Under the pieces are notes generated by a model that worked only from the letters and a program-made list of their open reading frames with translations, made no database searches and was not told where the DNA came from. From NCBI GenBank assembly GCA_022711435.1, contig JAKLFB010000005.1, positions 124,001 to 188,000 of the forward strand: a stretch of 64,000 nt of DNA, read 5' to 3'. The translations under genes and the position numbers were made by a program. The DNA is from Verrucomicrobiota bacterium (GTDB lineage: Bacteria > Verrucomicrobiota > Verrucomicrobiia > Limisphaerales > UBA1319). Of the stretch, positions 27,933-35,552 are shown piece by piece (the stretch's first letter is position 1; every line of letters begins with the position of its first letter).

Positions 27933-29940
27933 AATCGTCGCCTGTCCGGGCGGTCGCCAGCCAGCACCTCGATACCCCTTGCGCCTGGAGCTCGCGCCGG
28001 CTGAGCCCCAGGAACAGATAGCGATCTTCCTCGGCCAGCAGGTGCGAGGCGGCCACCAGCGACTCGATACGCCCCCGGATCTCCGCTTCCGACGCGGCCG
28101 GGAACGCCCGCTGAACATTCGCGCAGATGCTTCGGAAACCGGCGATGCTCAGCGCGGATTCGACAATGGCGCGCTCGATCCCAGCCAGGCAGGTTCGGAT
28201 CTCGGTCCCGGACCGGGTGTCGATCAGCTCGAGCCCTGCGTCGGTCGCCTCGTAGTCGAACCGGACATCCTTCTTCTTCAGGAAGGCGTGCTGCCAGATC
28301 TGCACCTGGCGGGAGCAGCAGCGGGCATACTCGGGAAACTCGAAATAGGAGCGGCGGGGGCGCTGGTTGCCAACCGGCGCGCGGTTCTCAAACCAGTAGG
28401 CAAGATCCTCGAGAATCCGCTCGGGCAGCCGGTAGAGCTGCGCGTACGCGGCTGCCGGCTGGAGCTGCATCCCATACGCCGCGGGCGACCGCTGCAGGGG
28501 GCTGTTCCGGTCGATCGAGATCTCGGTCACGTTCCGAGGCGGATTGAGGTGGTACAGCTTCGGAATCCACTCGGCGATCGCCCGGTAGTGCTCGGGCTTC
28601 TCTCCGGGAAATCCGCACAGGATGGACCAAAGCACCCAAACCCCATACTCCGTCGCGTACTTGATGGTCTGGACATTGGCCAGGGCGGTCACACCCTTGC
28701 GCATCAGCTTGAGCACCGGCGTGCTCAGGCTCTCGATGCCGGGCTGCATGAAGTTGATCCCCACGTCCCGCAGCCGCCGAATCTGATCCGGCCGCAGGTT
28801 GGATTTGATCTCGTAAAACATGCTCTCATAGGGACGGTCCTTTTCGAGCAGCGGCAGCAGCTCGTCCAGGTACGTGTGCGGCATGATGTTGTCCAGAACC
28901 TGGATGTGACGGGCCTTCTCTCCATAGCGGGCGCGCATCGCCCGGAGCTCGGCCACGAACTTCGCCGCCGGCTTGTATCGGTATTTCAGCCGGGTCCCGT
29001 TGCACCCGCAAAAGAGGCACTGGCTCTTCTGCCCCCACCAGCAGCCCCTCGAGCTCTCCATCGGCAGCCCGAAATACCAGCGCCGCCAATCCGGATGCTT
29101 CTCGATCTGCTCGAAATAATCGTCGTAGTCCGGCAGCGGCAGGGAATGAATGTCGGTCAGCACGACCGACTGGGGATCGAAGCGATGCTGGCGGGAAACG
29201 ATGCCGGCCCGCGGAAAGGGGTGGATCGCCGGATCCTCGATCCACCGGACCAGCTCGAGCACGCAGGTCTCCCCCTCGCCGGTGCAGGCGAAATCGATGA
29301 AGTCGAAGGCATCCACGTGGGCCTGCCCCATCACCCCTTCGCAGTTGGCCCCTCCAAACATAATCACCGCCCGGGGATAGCGCCGGCGAATCCGCTTGGC
29401 AAACGCCCACGAGGCGGAGTTCTGCCCGAACGAGCTGGTGAACCCTATGATGTCATACGTGGAGAGATCCAGGTCCCGCTCCAGGTCATCCAGATACTCG
29501 GGCACCTTGCTCGCCACCCGGTCCATGTAGGAATGCGCATCCCGGTAGAGGTCGCGGATCGGACCGGCGCGCTTGCTGAAGCCGGGCGGCACGATCCGGT
29601 AAAAAAACTCGGAGTACTCGGGGGTTTCCGGGTCGAACGCGCGCGCGAAGACGAACTCCGGCGTCAAGAACGGCGAGCAGCTGTTGACGAAGTACTGATA
29701 CTCCTTCAGCCCGATGCGCCGGACGAAATCGAAATTGCAGTACTTGACATCCAGCGCATACCCCTGCTCCTTGAAAACCGCCTTGAGCGAGCTGACGCCG
29801 ATGGCCGGGAACGAGAGTAGCCCGAAGGGCATGACGAGCATCGCGGTCCGAGGGCGCCTCCGCAGGCCCGTCGATTCGGGCTGGAGCGCCCTCGCCAGCG
29901 CGGGCGAGATGGCATCGATGCCGGTCATTGCCGATTCCAT
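27919..29940 (-). CDS. RiPP-maturation B12 radical SAM protein (putative peptide C-methyltransferase), copy 1
   Basis: This 673-residue paralogue of the 22356 gene keeps the same plan: B12-binding-like domain (about residues 30-230, LVMPFGLLSFPAIGVSSLK and VIMFGGANCEG), radical SAM domain with Cys300, Cys308, Cys311 in ESSRGCWWGQKSQCLFCGCN, and a ~200-residue C-terminal domain. The WWG version of the motif is the canonical family form. The two paralogues are clearly diverged, so they probably modify different residues, as PoyB and PoyC do on polytheonamide. The start at 29940 is 10 bp after the methyltransferase stop; ATGs at 29967 and 29928 are also in frame. No strong Shine-Dalgarno decides. 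Confidence 0.9.
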   Translation of the reverse strand: MESAMTGIDAISPALARALQPESTGLRRRPRTAMLVMPFGLLSFPAIGVSSLKAVFKEQGYALDVKYCNFDFVRRIGLKEYQYFVNSCSPFLTPEFVFARAFDPETPEYSEFFYRIVPPGFSKRAGPIRDLYRDAHSYMDRVASKVPEYLDDLERDLDLSTYDIIGFTSSFGQNSASWAFAKRIRRRYPRAVIMFGGANCEGVMGQAHVDAFDFIDFACTGEGETCVLELVRWIEDPAIHPFPRAGIVSRQHRFDPQSVVLTDIHSLPLPDYDDYFEQIEKHPDWRRWYFGLPMESSRGCWWGQKSQCLFCGCNGTRLKYRYKPAAKFVAELRAMRARYGEKARHIQVLDNIMPHTYLDELLPLLEKDRPYESMFYEIKSNLRPDQIRRLRDVGINFMQPGIESLSTPVLKLMRKGVTALANVQTIKYATEYGVWVLWSILCGFPGEKPEHYRAIAEWIPKLYHLNPPRNVTEISIDRNSPLQRSPAAYGMQLQPAAAYAQLYRLPERILEDLAYWFENRAPVGNQRPRRSYFEFPEYARCCSRQVQIWQHAFLKKKDVRFDYEATDAGLELIDTRSGTEIRTCLAGIERAIVESALSIAGFRSICANVQRAFPAASEAEIRGRIESLVAASHLLAEEDRYLFLGLSRRELQAQGVSRCWLATARTGDDYVFS

Positions 29941-29950
29941 GAAACGCGAT

Positions 29951-31087
29951 TCATGCCCCCCCCACAAACCAATACGTCTCGCTGCCGTTGCTCTGCGTCA
30001 GGTTGCTCACGCAGACAGCCGGATCCCGGATCGAGCGCGACGCCACAAGGTAGTAGCTCACCACGTCCGTATACCCCGCGCTCGAGTAAGCCGCCCGAAA
30101 GCTGCGGCTCAGTTTCAGCGGGTTCTCTTTCGGATAAAGCCGCGCAACGGTCGTCACGATCGCCTTCAGGTATTGATCGAGCGATTGGCGGGTCAGGAGA
30201 TAGAGATGGCAGCCGAACCCGGCCGGCAGCCCGCCGGCGCAGAGCCGCTCGATCTCCGGCACGGGATTCGCAAGAGAAAGGCCCAGCAATAAACACTTGC
30301 CGCCGTCCGCAAGACGGCCTCCCAGCTGCTCGAGTATGCGCCGGATGAACCGCAGGCCGTCGAATCCACCGTCGCCGATGACCGGATAGGGGATCCCGTG
30401 CGGAATGGGCAGCAGAGGCGGATTGCACGTGATCCGGTCATACCGGCCCGGGGGCAGCGGCTCGAACAGGTCGCCTTCGAACCACCGCAGTCGCCGCTCC
30501 CATCCGTTCAGCCGCGCGTTGAGCTGCGCCAGCCGCACCGCCCTCGGGTTGATGTCCACCGCATCCACCCGGGCCGCGCCCCGGCTCAGGCTCATCAGCG
30601 CCTGCACGCCGGTCCCCGTGCATAGATCCAGACACCGCGCCCCCGGCGAGATCTCCAGCATGTTCGCGTAAAACTCCGAGTCCTCCCCGAAATACACCGA
30701 TTGAGCCGGATTGGAAAAGTCTTCGGTCAGGACGAGAACATTGTCCAGGAGCAGCACGAAGTAGCCGCTTTGAACGGCCGTCGCCGATTTTCGCGCCAGG
30801 ATCTCCTCATCGATCAGCGCCTCCAGGAGCAGCCGGGGCATGAACTGCAGCGCCTCAATCTCGACGATCGAGCGAAACAGGAACAGATCGAGCAGCGCCC
30901 GGACAGGGGCCGGGAACCAGGGCCGGCTCTGCCGCAGATGGCTCTGGTAGCGGCGATCGATGTAGCGGTTGCGGTGCAGGCGGCACGCCTCCCAAAAACC
31001 GCTGTCGCGAAGCAGCCGGCCCAGCAAGCGCAGCGGATCCGCCTCAGCCCGCGGCGGCCGGGCGCTCGAAGATTTCGACCGCAACAT
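29951..31087 (-). CDS. Class I SAM-dependent methyltransferase with NPP motif (PrmC/HemK-like)
   Basis: The 378-residue enzyme has an all-alpha N-terminal half and a C-terminal Rossmann methyltransferase domain. Motif I is CLDLCTGTGVQAL (152-164), the acidic loop is VDAVDINPRAVRLA, and the catalytic-type motif is CNPPLLP (221-227), which in PrmC-like enzymes binds a planar amide or amino group. Thus N-methylation of Asn/Gln in the peptide is a fair guess; the candidate core has several Asn. The start at 31087 has a strong ribosome site (GAGGGGGGAAGGA directly before ATG) and overlaps the upstream gene by 44 bp. In polytheonamide biosynthesis PoyE performs Asn N-methylation, a functional parallel only. 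Confidence 0.82.
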   Translation of the reverse strand: MLRSKSSSARPPRAEADPLRLLGRLLRDSGFWEACRLHRNRYIDRRYQSHLRQSRPWFPAPVRALLDLFLFRSIVEIEALQFMPRLLLEALIDEEILARKSATAVQSGYFVLLLDNVLVLTEDFSNPAQSVYFGEDSEFYANMLEISPGARCLDLCTGTGVQALMSLSRGAARVDAVDINPRAVRLAQLNARLNGWERRLRWFEGDLFEPLPPGRYDRITCNPPLLPIPHGIPYPVIGDGGFDGLRFIRRILEQLGGRLADGGKCLLLGLSLANPVPEIERLCAGGLPAGFGCHLYLLTRQSLDQYLKAIVTTVARLYPKENPLKLSRSFRAAYSSAGYTDVVSYYLVASRSIRDPAVCVSNLTQSNGSETYWFVGGA

Positions 31088-31610
31088 TCCTTCCCCCCTC
31101 CCGTTCGAGCCGGGCCAGCTTGCTGAACCCATGGATCGCAAGCCGGCCGGCAAATGCGGCGTCGATGTGCGGCCCCACGAACTGCTCCGCCTCGCTCTCC
31201 ACCTTTCGCGCCACCAGCAACCGCACCGCCTCCACCTCGCGGAACCGTCTCAGCTCGGCGATCGCCCCATCGAGGAACCATCCGGCATCCGCCCCCGCCC
31301 CGCCATTGGCAAGCGCCTGGTCGACAGCAAATGCCTTCAGAAACGCCTTCTTCCGGGTGAACTCCGCGAAGGAAAGGATCCCCTGGATCGTCTGCTGCTC
31401 TTCGTCCAGCGCGGTGAAAAACACCTCCTCGAGCCTGAAATGCCTCGATCGCAAATTGTAATAATTGTAGATGAACGTCGGCTTGTAATCGGGCAGCATC
31501 AGATACATCATCGCCGGCAGCGCGTCGGGCCGTCCGATGTTCTCTCGGGCCAGAGCCAGGAGGTGAGCCGCCTTCTTCGAGTCGGCCTCTCTCATCACAC
31601 AGACTTTCAT
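31044..31610 (-). CDS. Small conserved-looking protein, possible GNAT-like fold
   Basis: This is a 188-residue protein that I do not recognise with certainty. It has a 'FFTALDEEQQTIQGILSFAEFTRKKAFL' stretch and 'VEAVRLLVARKVESEAEQFVGP ... GFSKLARLEREGGRNVAVEIFER', a pattern compatible with a GNAT acyltransferase (strand-helix, then a C-terminal strand with a 'GFSK' turn), but no clear acetyl-CoA pyrophosphate loop. It overlaps the methyltransferase gene and is the first gene after the putative precursor. Its ATG overlaps the stop of an upstream 55-codon frame as ATGA. The role in the peptide pathway is unknown. Confidence 0.6.
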   Translation of the reverse strand: MKVCVMREADSKKAAHLLALARENIGRPDALPAMMYLMLPDYKPTFIYNYYNLRSRHFRLEEVFFTALDEEQQTIQGILSFAEFTRKKAFLKAFAVDQALANGGAGADAGWFLDGAIAELRRFREVEAVRLLVARKVESEAEQFVGPHIDAAFAGRLAIHGFSKLARLEREGGRNVAVEIFERPAAAG

Positions 31611-31774
31611 GCGGTTGGAACGTCGAGCATGGCCCAGGGCCCCTCCCTTTTCAAGGCATACAGAACGCCACCCGCCTCGCCGCGCGAGGGCGCGCAGCCT
31701 GCACCATGATGTAATCCGGCGCCCCGGACCCGGCGCTGTGGGCTCATGACGCTCTGTATCGTTCGGTCAAACAT
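31607..31774 (-). CDS. Possible 55-residue frame coupled to the next gene
   Basis: A frame starting MFDRTIQSVMSPQRRVRG and ending AMLDVPTA stops at a TGA that overlaps the next ATG (ATGA). The coupling is the only argument for it. Composition is ordinary and I recognise nothing. It may instead be untranslated leader between the precursor and the enzyme genes. Confidence 0.2.
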   Translation of the reverse strand: MFDRTIQSVMSPQRRVRGAGLHHGAGCAPSRGEAGGVLYALKREGPWAMLDVPTA

Positions 31775-31890
31775 GTCGCTGCACTATGCGTTTGCGGTTC
31801 ACTTTGGGGAGACACGGCAACGCCGGATCGGCATCCCGGCACCCGCCTTTCGGATGCCGCCGGCCATCGCGCTTCCGGCATGCGGATCCC

Positions 31891-32157
31891 TCACCCGCCC
31901 GCGCGGCGGGTGGGTGGAGCGGGGCTCGAGGCCTGGCCGATGCGGCCGAGGTTCGGGATCTTGCAGACGGGCCCGACGACGCCGCCCACAATGGCGCCGA
32001 CGACACCGCCGACAACGCCGCCGACGATGTTGCCCACAATCCCGCCGTTGACCGTGGAAAGCGTGTTGGTCAGCGCCAGCCAGCCCAGTGTCGTGCGGCC
32101 GTTGCCGTATTGGTTATTGATCGAGCGCAGCGGCGCGAAGGTGGGTCCAGTATACAT
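31891..32157 (-). CDS. Putative RiPP precursor peptide with six (I/V)-V-G-X repeats
   Basis: This 88-residue peptide lies between the RRE/acyltransferase gene (23 bp upstream) and the methyltransferase/radical SAM genes. Residues 1-37 are a polar N-terminal part (MYTGPTFAPLRSINNQ...) with no recognisable nitrile-hydratase or Nif11 leader. Residues 38-39 are Gly-Gly. Residues 40-63 are six exact tetrads of the form I/V-V-G-X with X = N, G, G, A, G, P, then Val64, Cys65 and a basic/Pro-rich tail ending RRAGG. The translation was rechecked base by base. High GC at third positions fits coding. Val/Ile-rich cores are the known substrates of B12 radical SAM C-methyltransferases. No clear ribosome site precedes the ATG. 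A small glycine-zipper membrane protein or toxin is the main alternative. Confidence 0.68.
   Translation of the reverse strand: MYTGPTFAPLRSINNQYGNGRTTLGWLALTNTLSTVNGGIVGNIVGGVVGGVVGAIVGGVVGPVCKIPNLGRIGQASSPAPPTRRAGG
31892..31912 (-). promoter_or_regulatory. Hairpin at the end of the precursor gene
   Basis: ACCCGCC-CGCGC-GGCGGGT forms a 7 bp GC stem that overlaps the last codons of the peptide gene. No T-run follows. It may slow or partly stop transcription, or protect the upstream message, so that more precursor than enzyme is made; this is inference from structure and position. Confidence 0.35.
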
Positions 32158-32180
32158 AAAACAATCGGTTATGGTTGAGG

Positions 32181-33056
32181 CTAGACAATGCGATCGTAAT
32201 ACTCCAAGTGATATCTGTCGTTGATTTCTCGTTGAAAGACCGCCGTCTTTCGAAAGCCGCATCGGGCCAGAACCTCGAACACTCGCGGGTCCGAGATGCT
32301 CAGGTTGGCCTCCTGGCCGTCGACCGGCCGCAGGCTGGTGACCCGGATCTTCTCGCTGAGGCCGAACAGAGAAAGCGTCTCGGCGATCTGGTCGAGCATG
32401 GCCTGGACCCGGCCGCTCCAGCCGGTCTCGTCCGGCGTCACAGCGATCGCCTGCAGCGCCACCACAGGCGCCATTTGCATGTAGCTCGACGAGCAAACCG
32501 CCCCGCAAAACTGCCCGTCCGCGCCCACATAAACCCAGTAGGTCTCGGTGCCGGTGCTCTGCTGCTCCACCATCCGGTCCGCCGAATACAGCGATATCAG
32601 AGACTCGATGCTCTGGCCGCCCGGCATCTGGCCCATCCGAACGTGATACACCAGCCCGCCCTCGCGCACCGCCTGCACGATGTAATCCGACAGCCGCGGT
32701 ATGTGGATGACCGGACAGGGCTGAATCGAACCGGACACAAGGCCCGCACCCGGGCGCAGGATCCCCAGCCGCGACGCAAACCCGCCGCCCTCGACCAGAT
32801 CGTATTTGCCCAGCCGCCCTGCAATGTGGAACAGATCGGCCCGGATCTTGCGCGGGTCCTCATCCGGATGCTCCCGCTCGCAGCGATCGAGCGCCGCCTC
32901 CAGGCCCTCGCCCGACTCGAGCAGCTCCAGAACCCAGTTCGTGAAGTCGTTGATGATGACCGCATCCGGAAAATACGGGCCCTGCAGCGGCACAACGCTC
33001 CAGTAGCCGTTGTTCTCCTGGCGCCGAAAATAGCGCTTTGCGATCGTTGCGGTCAT
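32181..33056 (-). CDS. PqqD-like (RRE) domain fused to a GNAT-like acyltransferase domain
   Basis: The 291-residue protein starts with a ~90-residue segment like PqqD/RRE domains, with 'IINDFTNWVLELLESGEGLEAALDRCEREHP' then 'KIRADLFHIAGRLGKYDLV', the pattern of a three-helix winged leader-binding module. The C-terminal ~130 residues ('YWVYVGADGQFCGAVCSSS', 'LQAIAVTPDETGWSGRVQAMLDQIAETL', 'VFEVLARCGFRKTAVFQ') look like a GNAT domain. An RRE would deliver the precursor peptide to modifying enzymes. Its ATG overlaps the stop of the radical SAM gene (ATGA), as expected for partners. It directly precedes the precursor gene. I am less sure of the GNAT half than of the coupling. Confidence 0.65.
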   Translation of the reverse strand: MTATIAKRYFRRQENNGYWSVVPLQGPYFPDAVIINDFTNWVLELLESGEGLEAALDRCEREHPDEDPRKIRADLFHIAGRLGKYDLVEGGGFASRLGILRPGAGLVSGSIQPCPVIHIPRLSDYIVQAVREGGLVYHVRMGQMPGGQSIESLISLYSADRMVEQQSTGTETYWVYVGADGQFCGAVCSSSYMQMAPVVALQAIAVTPDETGWSGRVQAMLDQIAETLSLFGLSEKIRVTSLRPVDGQEANLSISDPRVFEVLARCGFRKTAVFQREINDRYHLEYYDRIV

Positions 33057-34219
33057 GCGGAACCGGCGGCCAGATTGGATGCCGTGAATCGGCGGAAGAC
33101 ATCCAGGTCGTCCGTCGTCATCAGCGCCTCCCATTGCGGCGGATCAAAAACATCGATGTGGAGCGGCGGCTCCTTGAACACATCGACCTCCTGGTCGGCG
33201 AGCGCATCGGTGCAGTAGACATGGCCGGCCAGCCGCCGGACCAGGGGCGAGTGCCAAAGCGTCTTGATCCCCTTGGCCCATATATCCTCGATCCGATGCG
33301 CCTTGATGTCGCCCAGCCGAACCGGGATGTAGGGGGAGAGCTCGAGCCAGCCGTTCGGGCTGATGCCCGTCGACCAGCAGTTGGCCTCGGTGAAAGAGTA
33401 AAACCAGAGATGCTCGAGCGGATCCCCCCAGTCGACAAAGATGTCCGGCCAGGCAACCTGCGCGTCGTAGAGGTCGAAATGGAACTTCAGGTAGGCCTCG
33501 TCCGAAGGCTGGAGCTGCGCGGCATTGAGCGCGCCGCGGCCCAGGGGCATGTAGGGCTGAAACCGGATGTGCCGCACGCCCATCTCGGCAAACATCCGGA
33601 TGTAATCTTTCGCCTGGCCGATGTTGCGCCGCGTCGGAGTCATGCAGACGGAAAGATCCTGCCACGAGATCGTCAGCGCATCCTCGACCGCCCGCAGAGC
33701 CTTCTCGAAGCTGTCCGGCACCTTGCGCAGCTCGGCATGGCTCTCGGCGTCGATTCCATCGACGCTGAACTGGATGGTTGTCAGGCCATGATCGCGCAGG
33801 CGGGCCAGCGCGTCGCGCGAGGCGAGATAGCCGTTGGTGACGATCGAGACCAGGGGGACGCCCCGATCCCGGAGGCGCGCCACGGTCTCGAAGAGCGGGT
33901 CCCACGCCAGCGGCTCCCCGCCGCACAGGCAGACGTTATACGGCTGGCACTCGCCAATCCGCTCGATCATCAGCCCCAGGTCGGCGTTGTCCTTCTCCTC
34001 GAGATCCGTGTCGGAAAAATTGTAGCAGTGGCTGCAGGAGAAGATGCACTTCCGGGAATACATCCAGGGGATCTGCAGGGGGCCCTTCAGGTTGCACATC
34101 AGCTCGTCGCCGTGCTCCTGGTCCCACGTGATGCTCTTGCCTTCGCCTTCGAGTATCTCCGCCCCCCTCTGGAGCTCGGCCAGCTCATCGGCGATTTCCA
34201 TTACCTTTTCGTCGATCAT
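33053..34219 (-). CDS. Radical SAM peptide maturase with a reduced SPASM-like region
   Basis: This 388-residue enzyme has a radical SAM cluster Cys58, Cys62, Cys65 in YSRKCIFSCSHCYNFSD, a GGEPL motif (LCGGEPLAWDPLF) and VTNGY, typical of PqqE/SPASM-type peptide maturases. The C-terminal region 'NCWSTGISPNGWLELSPYIPVRLGDIKAHRIEDIW' keeps the SPASM layout, but the usual second Cys is Ser, so a full auxiliary cluster set is doubtful. The start at 34219 gives a normal N-terminus; earlier ATGs run back into the upstream gene. It is ATGA-coupled to the RRE protein. Epimerisation or C-C/C-S bond formation on the peptide is possible. Confidence 0.85.
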   Translation of the reverse strand: MIDEKVMEIADELAELQRGAEILEGEGKSITWDQEHGDELMCNLKGPLQIPWMYSRKCIFSCSHCYNFSDTDLEEKDNADLGLMIERIGECQPYNVCLCGGEPLAWDPLFETVARLRDRGVPLVSIVTNGYLASRDALARLRDHGLTTIQFSVDGIDAESHAELRKVPDSFEKALRAVEDALTISWQDLSVCMTPTRRNIGQAKDYIRMFAEMGVRHIRFQPYMPLGRGALNAAQLQPSDEAYLKFHFDLYDAQVAWPDIFVDWGDPLEHLWFYSFTEANCWSTGISPNGWLELSPYIPVRLGDIKAHRIEDIWAKGIKTLWHSPLVRRLAGHVYCTDALADQEVDVFKEPPLHIDVFDPPQWEALMTTDDLDVFRRFTASNLAAGSA

Positions 34220-34274
34220 ACCCGCGAATCTCGGCGGCGCCGGCGCCCAGGCCGCCCGCGCATTCCCAGCCGGC

Positions 34275-35072
34275 TCATTCGCCCAACCGGGCCAGATACC
34301 TGAACATCGCCTCATCGAGCGGCACATCCCATCGCTCCTGCCGGGCATGGGGGGCGCTGCGGATGTCGTCCAGCTCGGCCACCTTGCCGCTCAGATCCGT
34401 CCAGTCGTAGAAGACCATCTCGACATTGACCTTGGGGGTCCGCGTCTCGATGAACCGGAGGTCGCCGGAAGGCCCGAAAAAGACCGTCAGCGCGGCGGGA
34501 AGGGCGGCGGGGACGCTGGCGATGACGTTGGTGCCGATCGTGGTCTTGTAAGTGTTCCAGTTGGCGGCGTTCACGGTGAGATCGATGCCGGGATAGCTCA
34601 CCCCATCGAGCACCTTGGTCCTCGCGCCGGCGATGTCATAGACCTCGGTCAGGGCCGCGCGCGCCTCGGCGACGCTCTGGGCGCCCCAGAACTTGTTCGG
34701 CGTGAGGGATTGATAATTGCTGGTCGTCAACTCGACGTAGACGTCTTCATTGAAGAAGATCCGCGCATAGCTGGCCTCGCGCACCATGCGCGAGACGAGC
34801 TCCGACTTCGGCAGGTGGGTCGAGATGAGCGTCACCTCCGTCGGGTTGTTGGTGCGCGACGCCCGCAGATCCAGGTAATACAGCCCGACCACCGCGCCGT
34901 CGCCGCCGATCTGGCGCAGGCGGCACTTGCTGACCGGGTGAGCGGCCCGCCACAAAAGGTTGGAGGCTAAAATATCATCCACCGGATCGGCCATGGCGGC
35001 GGCGATGCTCAGCAGCGCAACCACCAAGCCAGCGCCAATCGTCGTGCGGTGATAGCATGGCATTCGATTCAT
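34275..35072 (-). CDS. Secreted protein of unknown function
   Basis: The 265-residue product has a signal peptide (TIGAGLVVALLSIAAAMA) and a mature alpha/beta-looking protein with no motif I recognise. A good ribosome site, GGGAGG, lies four bases before the ATG at 35072, which supports that start over the ATG at 35063. The single Cys in 'SKCRLRQIG' is too far from the N-terminus for a lipobox. It sits just upstream of the radical SAM maturase, with a 55 bp gap that could hide a secondary promoter. A link to the peptide pathway is only positional. Confidence 0.65.
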   Translation of the reverse strand: MNRMPCYHRTTIGAGLVVALLSIAAAMADPVDDILASNLLWRAAHPVSKCRLRQIGGDGAVVGLYYLDLRASRTNNPTEVTLISTHLPKSELVSRMVREASYARIFFNEDVYVELTTSNYQSLTPNKFWGAQSVAEARAALTEVYDIAGARTKVLDGVSYPGIDLTVNAANWNTYKTTIGTNVIASVPAALPAALTVFFGPSGDLRFIETRTPKVNVEMVFYDWTDLSGKVAELDDIRSAPHARQERWDVPLDEAMFRYLARLGE

Positions 35073-35089
35073 TGGGCCTCCCTATCGGT

Positions 35090-35542
35090 TCAATCTCCAA
35101 TAACCCACTCTTGTGCATTGACGGGACTGATGAGCACTCTCCGTCCATCCTCCAGTTCAATGACAACCATTTCCTTGATGTTCGTCACGTAAGCGCGGAA
35201 TTTCCCCCACTGGCGATTCCAGAACAACCCTGTCACCGCAAACAGCCCACCGTTCCCCCACAGCCGCACCCCCAGGGAGACCGGCTCCGCCGCCGGACCC
35301 GACTTCTTCACCGGCCCGAATCGATGCATCCCCATCCGCAGCCGAACAATCAGAAACCGGCTGGGATCGATCTCGTAGGCCACGGGCGCCCGAAGATAAC
35401 AGCCCAGCGCCAGCAAGCCTAGCGCCAACCCCAGATAAAGACCGGCATGGTGCGCCCCCCGCAAAAAGGAGAATTCGCCTGCCAGAAGTACAATGGCCCC
35501 TCCGACGACAATCGAGGATATCGCCAGCACGATGGGACTCAT
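35090..35542 (-). CDS. Small membrane protein with PH-like domain
   Basis: The 150-residue protein has two N-terminal transmembrane helices (PIVLAISSIVVGGAIVLLAG and AGLYLGLALGLLALGCYL) and a C-terminal beta-rich domain with 'WNRQWGKFRAYVTNIKEMVVIELEDGRRVLISP', the pattern of bacterial PH-like domains (bPH_5 type). Such proteins sit in the inner membrane and their function is usually unknown. It follows the zincin gene by 10 bp and precedes the secreted protein by 17 bp. Confidence 0.72.
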   Translation of the reverse strand: MSPIVLAISSIVVGGAIVLLAGEFSFLRGAHHAGLYLGLALGLLALGCYLRAPVAYEIDPSRFLIVRLRMGMHRFGPVKKSGPAAEPVSLGVRLWGNGGLFAVTGLFWNRQWGKFRAYVTNIKEMVVIELEDGRRVLISPVNAQEWVIGD

Positions 35543-35552
35543 AGTGGCAGTC

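Noticed and set aside
31880..32224. A + strand Pro/Thr-rich frame opposite the precursor peptide
   Set aside because: The PPT repeats are simply the antisense of the G-V-V-G repeats; the - strand reading has gene context and coding-like third positions.
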